Of a DNA stretch of 64,000 nucleotides, positions 56,222-64,000 are shown in pieces. Numbering within the stretch: the first letter of the stretch is position 1; each line of letters starts with the position of its first letter. Below the pieces are notes generated by a model. It was given only the letters and a program-made list of their open reading frames with translations, had not been told where the DNA came from and made no database searches. Made by a program: the position numbers and the translations under genes. Source of the DNA: Calonectria ilicicola (Eukaryota > Ascomycota > Sordariomycetes > Hypocreales > Nectriaceae). The stretch covers positions 5,456,001-5,520,000 of the forward strand of contig CP085831.1 of NCBI GenBank assembly GCA_020809705.1. The letters are read 5' to 3'.

Positions 56222-57911
56222 ATGCTTGCGCATTCGTCTAATCCCACGATGGCAACTGGTTCGACTGGCAACATCGCACATCGCTATTCTTACAATGAGG
56301 CGAAAAAAGGATGGGAATCATCGAAATTGCCTCTGAACAAAGAAAGCATTCCAGAAATCGTGGTATGTGGTCGTTCGGCCACCTAGCACGTGCAGAATAC
56401 TTACTGATATTGTTTAAATAGAATAATATTCAGCCTAAACTAGAAATCATGTTGTTACGAATGAAATATGATTCTTAACGGAACTTATGGCTAACGTTAA
56501 TCAGGTTTCTTCCCAATATTAAGTCGGAAGGCGACCAAAAAATGAGTCCAATCAGTGGCATCAAGGATTGCATATCTACCGCATTTGGCGTTCCTAAATT
56601 CTTTTGGACCGCAGCCGAATCTAACGGCTTCTTTAATCATACTTCGTCGCCGCTCTCTAGAGCCGACGTATCAAGTTACGGTATTTTAATCGCTCTTTAA
56701 CCCTCCTGGCTGAGTCATCTTTGAGCGCAAAGGGCCATACTGTCAATACTAACGAATTTATCATGGGGCGTCCAGGCACAATGTCCCGTTTCCTTATGAA
56801 AGAAGTCAGGCCCAGAGGCAACCCGGAAGGCAACGGTTACACTTACAACTGGCAATATATCAGTTTTATATCTCTTTGGTACATTGAAAATGACAATCCA
56901 CAGGCTCAAGCTAAGGCGACTCAGATTTTACTTTGTTTTGATCTTTCCCAAGATATGAAGGAGGATCTTCACAAGGCTTTGATTTCTCCAAAACCTGATC
57001 CTTTACATCCTAACATCTGGCGCGATTGTCCTCTAGGTCTTTATTCCATTATTTTACCAGTAATCACTCGTCGATTTGACGAAGCGTTGTGGAAATTTAG
57101 AGAACCGATCAGAGATATAGAAAACGTACGTATCTAATCGAAAGTCCAGTGTTAGAGACATGAAATAAATTGATCATGGCTGATCAAGCATATCCTCACA
57201 GTCCCGTACTCAATATGATGAGAACATGAAGAATCATTATATCAATATGCACGAGCTTTCAAGACATATAATTCATCAAGTGGAGACTCTTGAAGTATCA
57301 AAAAGGACAATTGAATTGATTGTTCACCAACATGAGCGGCGTGAAGAGTGCATAGGGAAGCACTGCCCCGTTGAAGGCAATAATAAAAGCTTCATGGGAC
57401 TCGACTACTATCGACGGCATTTGGAGAATTTAATATCTCGGGCACAGTCATTTGAGAAGAGGATACAGAATGAAATCACACTCGCAAGTTGTCCAACCTT
57501 GGAAATATCAAGCCCCTTACTAAGTCCCTTTTTAGTCTTTCAATCTTGCTGCTGCAGATGATAATGCCATAGCCAGGGAAGTCAACCAGCTAGTGTGGAC
57601 TGTAACTTGGCTATTTCTACCAGCTTCGTTTGTTTCTGTGAGTCCAGTCGTCATTATATTATTGGGTTTCTACAGCTAAGTAGTCATTGCAGAGCTTCTT
57701 TGGGATGACTTTTTTTGACTTCGGTACTGAGAGAATAACAACTTCGAACCAAATATATCTATTCGTGATTCCAACGGTAATAATTACATTCATCGGCTGG
57801 ATTATTTCACAAAAGCACGGGCAAACGTCTCGTAAAAGACTATTTGATTCCAGTTCACCACAGCAGGGTTCATCCAACGCAAGAGGGCTACAAAGACTCT
57901 GCTGCGTTTAA
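56222..57911 (+). CDS. CorA-like (Mg2+ transporter family) membrane protein
   Basis: Seven exons (56222-56362, 56422-56453, 56505-56667, 56715-57125, 57202-57483, 57536-57637, 57693-57911) give 449 residues in one frame. Order: an N-terminal cytosolic region with VPKFFWTAAESNGFF, typical of fungal CorA-like proteins; a long helix region (IHQVETLEVSKRTIELIVHQ, RAQSFEKRIQNEITL); then the end LVWTVTWLFLPASFVSSFFG, GMTFFDF and a second membrane helix IYLFVIPTVIITFIGWI. GMT replaces the GMN signature of canonical Mg2+ channels, common in the fungal branch, so ion specificity is uncertain. The intron 57484-57535 has a GC donor (GCAAGT). The small second exon is 32 nt. Confidence 0.82.
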
Positions 57912-58821
57912 TCTTTAATGAAGGCATTGATTTCACAGTTTAATCTAACTATTGTGTTATGAATGCACCGGAATTCTCACGATATCCTAGAAACATCGTG
58001 ATTCGCTCAGTGTGTATCGCGACAGTTAGCTGTTCTCTTCATTCAAATATAAGAACTCAATCATATAAAAGTGCAAGAAAATAAGCTCTACCTATCATCG
58101 TTTGAGATAGCCCTGTTTGTTCGCTTGAAAATATTATTTGATGTCAATAGATTGATTTATTGTGAAGTACTCACCAAGGTCGCCACGCTTAACTCTGCGA
58201 TTGCATAAAAAAAGCACTTTTGTTAACCGCCCTTAAATTGATCCCAACAATCCTGCATGCGGCAGGATGATTTACTTCTAAAGCCGCTGGGATAATCTTT
58301 TCTTGTGTGTCTGCTCGAGTGGCTCGCGTGTAACGTTGGGTCCCGGGGACAGGGCTCTCGTGACCAACTACCTAGACACCTAAATATCCATGCGAGACTA
58401 GGAGCCTCATATTTCCTGCTCAATAAAATCATGCCTTGGTCCTCACTAGAACTGTCAATAAGCAGTCTAATTAATTGCTGATCCTACGTAAGCGGGCACA
58501 AGTTGCAACGCCCAATTGTTCTTCATTTTATGGCTGCGCCACCGCAGTGGGCCTGTGGTTAGTTCAGCTCGCCTCCACCATGCAACGTTGCGAGATCATC
58601 ATCATGGCTAGATACTGTAAATTTATCATACTAGCCCATAGCCACAACTAAAAATAAAAAAGCCAACTGGATACGATACATATATATCGCATATGCCAAG
58701 CCTTTGGAACTACCATCCTTCATCTAGCAAATAGCTCACGCAACTGGGCGCTGCCAAAACAAAAACAACAACCCATTTTGCAATCAATCTTGCGATTCAT
58801 TCAATCCAACTTCTTATCAAA
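57912..58821. other. Intergenic stretch, no gene seen
   Basis: Promoter region of the secreted protein gene, with CATATATATCGCATATG at about 58678-58694 as a TATA-like element. No supported ORF. Confidence 0.45.
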
Positions 58822-59283
58822 ATGCATTTAACTAAAACCTCATCCCTCATATATATTGGCGCTTATCTTGGCACTGGAGCGCAAGCAGGGTATACACCAC
58901 ACAAGGCCGTCCAAATCAACTTTTACAACAACGATGTGTGCACAAACTACGCAGGCGAAATGGCATTTTGGCATGAATCTCAAAGCCCACTTGCAGGCAC
59001 CAAGGGGCAATACTCTGGTGGCACAGGTGGTGATTGTTGGAACTTCAAACAACCTAACGGAGCCAAGAGTCTGAACGTCGCTGACTGCTGGACTTCAGAT
59101 GGCACCGAATGGCCCAACGAGTGGTGTGAGTGTGATTTCTGGGACGACTGGGGCTGCAAGGGGGAGACTACGTGGTCTGGTGGCAACTGTTTGGCCAGTA
59201 GAAGTCCTGATGGATGGCAATGGAAGAGCGCGCGTTGCTATGTCCTCTCGGCGGCACCAATTACTGATTCTCATGGACCATGA
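58822..59283 (+). CDS. Secreted 8-cysteine, Trp-rich protein
   Basis: A single exon of 153 residues. The N-terminus MHLTKTSSLIYIGAYLGTGA followed by QAG is a plausible signal peptide. The mature protein has eight cysteines (40, 72, 89, 102, 104, 112, 123, 139) and is rich in Trp, Gly and Asp, with WCECDFWDDWGCKG as its densest block. This looks like a compact disulphide-stabilised extracellular domain. No named family is recognised. Together with the 8-Cys protein at 30658, Hce2 and the LysM-type protein, it makes the window rich in effector-like secreted genes. The ATG has an A at -3 (TCAAAATGC). Confidence 0.72.
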   Translation: MHLTKTSSLIYIGAYLGTGAQAGYTPHKAVQINFYNNDVCTNYAGEMAFWHESQSPLAGTKGQYSGGTGGDCWNFKQPNGAKSLNVADCWTSDGTEWPNEWCECDFWDDWGCKGETTWSGGNCLASRSPDGWQWKSARCYVLSAAPITDSHGP

Positions 59284-60741
59284 GACATTTCCATGCAGCG
59301 AGACTACTTGACCCGACGGCAATATGTGAACGGCAAGGCAGAGAGGACTTGGACTTGAGGTGGTTGGGGGTTTTGGGACAGAGGAGAACACAAAGACGAG
59401 ACTCTGGCACCCACCTGAAAACTAGGCGCACCACTATGCAGTTTTTTTCAACTATTTTCTTTCCGGGAACTGCGTATTTTATTACTTAACACGATCAGTG
59501 TACTTGAGAATAAATTACTATTACAGACTCATACACCTTCAGGTCCTGACTCTAAGGAACACTTTCAATTTTCAACGTTTATGGCATCGATATTTAAGTG
59601 AGCTCAATTTAAGTGGACGAATGATGACTTTCAACACAAATTGAGGGTATGCGGTATAATGTAACCCAATCTGGCAGTGACCTGACCCATCAAAAAGCCA
59701 ATAGTTTTATACCTGAACGGCCATTGGTTTTCTGCGTGTAGGTTTCGACCTGCTTAGGGTCACTACTGCATAAACGAACAAATACAAGAACCAACAATCA
59801 ATAACTCCCAGCATGCATCCGGGATTGCTGAACACCCTGCAAACGGATTTTTATCTTTCTCTTCATGTTTTTTATTTAATATAATAAGCTTGAACCTTCA
59901 ATCTTTTTTATCATACTCATCGCCAGAAATGAGTACAATAAAACAGTTCCCAAATAGGGCATAGGATGGTCACTTTGCGTTTAACATATTTGCACTAGCA
60001 AGTTTCGAGACCTCTGGTAAACCTGTTAGCTGTGTCCAATTTCAAGTTCTGGAAAAGTTGGGTCTATTTTCAGTCAGCTGAAAGCGATTGCGATCAATGG
60101 AAAGCTCTTCTGCATGAATATCCATCTAAGCTGCAGCAGCTACTAACAACACCTGATATTCTGAGTGTTCTTGAGCGTCATCAAACAGTGAAAGAGGGTA
60201 ATATTGGCGCTAGAGTTCCTCTTAACAATTCTATTTGGGTACGAGCCTGCTATGATGACCTTCTGAAGGAGAAATATCTTGACACCCAAGTATAGTATCG
60301 TATCGAGAATATTTCTATTACATCAGCAATGGTTCTCAAAGACACTTGACTATACGAAATGAGCCTTGATTATAGAAGGAATGGCATAATAGGCATGCTG
60401 ACAATCCGCATGCCTGCTATTTTCAAGGCGGGGCTCGCGATTACAATGCTGGGAACGTTGCATGCCGGCTATTTACTTTGGGAGGCTTTGAATAAAGGTC
60501 GTCTTGGAGGTTTCGGAATGCAGATATAAGTCAACTCATCGAAAAGTATGCTGCTTTTCTCATAGAAGAAATAGGCGAAAGGGGTTTGCACAATATATTC
60601 ACATAAATAAAGCTCTACCAGACTCCCCTGTTCTTAATGAGTACCAAACTCTGTCTAAGAAAATCTCTCTTATTTCTTTTCATAAGACGGTATCAAAAAA
60701 GAAAAAAAAAAGAATGAGATTTGGAGTCATCTCGATTTGAT
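59284..60741. other. Stretch with orphan exon-like ORFs but no complete gene
   Basis: A plus-strand frame at 59999-60295 follows an acceptor-like TTTGCACTAG and codes for about 98 residues (VNLLAVSNFKFWKSWVYF, CDQWKALLHEYPSKLQQLL, NSIWVRACYDDLL). A separate 56-codon frame starts at 60359 (IRMPAIFKAGLAITMLGTLH). They have coding-like composition, but no upstream exon or complete model could be built. They could be parts of an unknown gene or remnants. Confidence 0.3.
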
Positions 60742-62354
60742 TTACATCTCCTCCCTTTCATTGCTCTCGGGATTATCAGATCGATGAGGATTTGTAATAG
60801 CCTTGTTGTCAGCATTCTTGACACTTTCCCAGAAAATATCTCCATTTTCGTGGTTAATCTTTTTGTGATGGTGATTGCGAAAGAGAGTCTCGATTACTTG
60901 TTGCTTTGGTGTGTCTCCCATCCAACGAAACAACGAAAAGTCGCGGAACTCATCGGCGCGGAAAATCTCGAGCATCTCGAGGTCCTCATCGCCAATGTTC
61001 TCAACAAAGTGACCCATGTTTCGAGGAACAATGCCAACATCTCCTGGAAGATAATCAAAAGTTCGAGCTGTGCCTTGCGCCGCGAAAATCGTGACTCGAG
61101 CCCGTCCTCGGATAAAGAAAGACCACTCATCAGCATTAGGATGCCAATGCATTTCCCGAATAGCTCCTGGTTTTATGGTTACGTGAGCTGCAGCTATTGT
61201 TTTTGAGATTTTAAAATTTTGAGAGTCCACAATTCTTACTTCTCCACCTTCGAACTTGGTGGGCGTTTGATCGAGAAGTTTATATGTGAAATTATGCTTC
61301 GACCACTTCACATCTTTCCCTCTTGGAGCCTCTTCCTCAATGGAGCCTGGCATATGTCCTGGGAAGATGTATTTTTCTTTCTTAGGGATGTGCATGAAGA
61401 CTTCGGGCGCTAGATTGAAGTTCTTTGCAAGAACTGATTTCGGAGTGTGCGCTATTTTGGTGAGCTGGGAATGGCTTTAGGGATTTGCGTACTTAAACCT
61501 ACCTAACCAATCCGTAAGCAGGAAAGTTGAATCTTCAGAAAAATTACCATCGTCAAAGATGAGAAGAAATTCAGTTCCGTTCTCCCCAAGACCTTGAATG
61601 GAGTGTGGTACTCCACTCGGAAAGTACTGCCACATCATTAGTTCCATATACTTTTAGTTATTACCAGAGACTAGGTCGAACCTACCCACAGATCTCCCTT
61701 CTTGACATCGCCAATAAAGTTATTACCTTCATAATCAAGCGCGGTGACTCGGGCTTCGCCGTCAAGTACATAAGCCCATTCAGCTTCCTTATGCCAATGG
61801 AGCTCACGGATGACGCCTGGTCCAAGGCGCATGTTGACACCTGCGATCTCCACACTAGTAGGCAGCTCTCGAATGGTGGTTTGGCGTGTCCATCCGCCGT
61901 TCTATCGTGTTGAATTAGCTAAGCTCATTGAATTCTGAAGGAGACTTCGATTTCGTCTTACCTGAATGCGGATATGAGAATCAGCGAAACTCCATCGCAT
62001 GTTGGCCACATCTCCCTGGTCCGTAGAGGGCGGCCGTATGATATCGGGGTTTTGGCGTGAACGGTCCCGATTCCAGGGGCCTAAAACAGAAGCGCCCAGA
62101 CCATCTCGCCATGGGAGAGGGTTAAGATGTTCCCCAACAGAATCAACAGCGTTGTCATATGGATCACAATAATCAGGTGAATATATGTCTGGGCCACAAT
62201 GTTTAAACGGGGGAGGCCCGCCTCTGGTAACACCGCGGTAGTCCGAAGGTATGCTAAGCCCATTGAGCAGTCGCTGACGAGGACTGTCCTGAACAGGGAT
62301 CCCAGCGGAGGGCCCCAGCAAAAGTGTGATTGCTAATGCCACGAGACGATACAT
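60742..62354 (-). CDS. Secreted bicupin oxalate decarboxylase
   Basis: Four exons (complement of 60742-61451, 61503-61626, 61686-61901, 61962-62354) give 480 residues. A signal peptide starts [18 protein letters not shown]. Both cupins have complete Mn ligands. Cupin 1: His166, His168, Glu172 (LHWHKEAEW) and His211 (GVPHSIQG). Cupin 2: His346, His348, Glu353 ([10 protein letters not shown]) and His392 (NMGHFVEN). Spacings equal those of Bacillus OxdC. The active-site lid reads SEDST at 233-237, with the Glu that marks decarboxylases (SENST in OxdC) rather than oxidases. The enzyme should split oxalate into formate and CO2 outside the cell, raising pH and removing oxalate. Three introns of 51-60 nt restore [17 protein letters not shown] and TDWLAHTPK. 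Confidence 0.92.
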
Positions 62355-64000
62355 GGCTAGAACAGGCGACTTGGAGCTGTTCAGGTAGCTTTCATCTGTT
62401 AGCAAGCCTTGTCAAGTTGACCTGCTCTAAGGTGCGAGCGAAACAGAACTGATTGTTGGTCAGAGTGATGAATCAAACGTGACGATGGCTTAATTGGCTC
62501 TTCTTCTGTGGTCAAAGAAGGACGAGAAGGATGCACATGGCCAGCAGATTCATCTCGGTTATATAGTAGCAAATTGGTGGCGCGGCTGGCCAGCCTTGGC
62601 TTCTCCACTAGATTGGTTGACAGGGCTTGGAATGAGTGGTTTAGAATAACGCCACGTCTGCTAATTCGCAAAGGCGAAATGTGGATTGACGCCAAGTAAG
62701 GGCCGAGACTTACGCCAGCGGTCCGGCGGCCCGAGAGTGTTGATCACCTGAACTCCGATAATATCAGATATTGAGTACCTTCCTTTGTATTGGGATGTCA
62801 AGGGCATCCCAATCGTGGCTGATAAGGCTTCATTTCTACATTTCGTTATTGAAGAGAGATACTTGTGCACGAATTTAATTCTATTATTTGTGTGGAAAAA
62901 TCAGGTTTCATGGGATAATGACAATACAAATTAATTATTTCTGAACCGTTGAGTTGGCTGCTGAATAACACTCTTTAAGCCGAATCATTTTCTAGTAGGG
63001 AATTGGATATCTCTCGGCTGAAGAACGAAAAGTTAATTAACCAAAAATGCTCAGGGATTTGCCATATTAAAATGAGCTGAAGAATATGATAGGAGTATAT
63101 AATATGTTCTGAAGCAGATCACGAAACCTCATACATGCTAGGAATGTTTTTGTAAATTGTGGGTACAAAGTTGTGGTTCTTCTTAGTTTGGTGCTACGTC
63201 CGGTGAGCGACCACGCTAACCTGCGATGAGAGCTAGCAACCCAATCATCTGACCGTTTGATCGTTACTAGCGATAATCAGCCAGCCACTTTATCTGCTGA
63301 CTTGCTTTCAGCTCAGCCTCTTCACGCCCAACAATTGAAGACTATTAGGAGGCGTGCAGGCTATATTGAGTCTCTCGCTTAATCGAAGAGATGATTGGCA
63401 ACCCTTCAGTTGAGGCTTGATTATTATTTTTTTTAGCCGACCATAACTCATTCATTATGACCTATCTTTGCAAGTGATCAATGATTGACTTTATCATCTC
63501 TACGCACCCAACATTTGTCTGGAATGACCATTGTCCAGAACCGAACATCAGCATACCTAATTAAAAGGGAATTAAGGACAAAGAATAGAAAGTATTTTCT
63601 AACCGGAAGGAAGATGGATACTATTTCGGTTTTGTCTCGGTTCATAATTCTTTTTGCCAGTTTCAATTGTGGTTGACGTGGGTGCCTGGGCGCGCGGGAA
63701 GAAACGAGTGAATTTCTTCATAACCATTCAGCTCTTATGGGGTATTTTCTCGCTTGCTCATATACATAAAGATCATAATAGAATGGCAATAATTATGGCA
63801 AAAACGATCTATATTTTATTTACTATACTATGAGTCACTAATACACGTCTAAATATTAAAAGCCAGGCGCCGAAGCGCCAATCCTGCACCACTATTAGTT
63901 TACACTCCCCACATTCCCATTGATTCGGGCTTCACTTACCAGATAGAGATAGATTTGGTCTCGGAATATTCTTCCAGGGCATATTTACCCAGCTCTCGGC
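62355..64000. other. Gene-free right end of window
   Basis: Promoter side of the oxalate decarboxylase gene and further DNA with only short ORFs of about 60-98 codons and no motif. A gene may start beyond the edge. Confidence 0.45.

Noticed and set aside
62399..62695. 98-codon minus ORF upstream of the oxalate decarboxylase
   Set aside because: No signal or motif and lies in the likely promoter of the decarboxylase gene.

Overview
The window looks like nuclear DNA of a filamentous ascomycete (Pezizomycotina). The evidence is: protein genes split by many short introns (about 46-130 nt) with fungal donor, branch-point and acceptor signals; families typical of these fungi (Hce2/Ecp2, LysM-type, NACHT-ankyrin, fungal CorA-like, DUF2235, DUF1479); and a transposon block destroyed by transition mutations of the kind caused by repeat-induced point mutation (RIP). 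The class cannot be fixed from sequence alone. Gene models below were spliced by hand from splice signals and reading-frame continuity. No tRNA, rRNA or CRISPR array was seen.

Layout. 0-2.3 kb: the start of one secreted-protein gene, then gene-free DNA. 2.36-5.63 kb: a dead, very AT-rich terminal-inverted-repeat DNA transposon flanked by TA, with a 495-bp miniature LTR element (TRIM type) nested in it. 5.8-9.0 kb: an F-box-like gene and an RNase H-like pseudogene with two in-frame stops. 9.4-15.7 kb: three minus-strand genes, namely a lactone-oxidase-type FAD enzyme, an amine-oxidase-type FAD enzyme, and a secreted precursor of six tandem repeats separated by Lys-Arg sites (a KEX2-processed repeat protein, the precursor type of fungal cyclic RiPP peptides). 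18-24.5 kb: a Thr-rich wall-like ORF and a 5-exon NACHT protein with about 20 ankyrin repeats (fungal NLR-like receptor). 27-34 kb: a MYND protein, a degenerate kinase-like protein and two secreted Cys-rich candidates. 34-40 kb: a sugar transporter, a DUF1479 dioxygenase-like enzyme and an RNase Z-like metallo-beta-lactamase. 41.6-44.6 kb: a Cys-free small secreted protein and a DUF2235 hydrolase. 45.5-50.3 kb: a flavin monooxygenase, a glyoxalase-fold enzyme and an MFS exporter that share a palindromic CGGCTACCG promoter element. 52-64 kb: a conserved hypothetical, an Hce2 effector-like protein, a CorA-like membrane protein, a further Cys-rich secreted protein and a secreted bicupin oxalate decarboxylase.

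How the genes may work together (inference). The window is rich in secreted and host- or environment-interaction genes (two 8-Cys secreted proteins, a LysM-type protein, Hce2, oxalate decarboxylase, an NLR-like receptor). Two small metabolic neighbourhoods stand out. One is the repeat-peptide precursor with two adjacent FAD oxidases, which could be a RiPP-like locus although no UstYa-type (DUF3328) protein is visible. The other is the monooxygenase/glyoxalase/MFS trio, whose two promoter regions carry the same composite motif and so may be co-regulated by one Zn2Cys6 factor.
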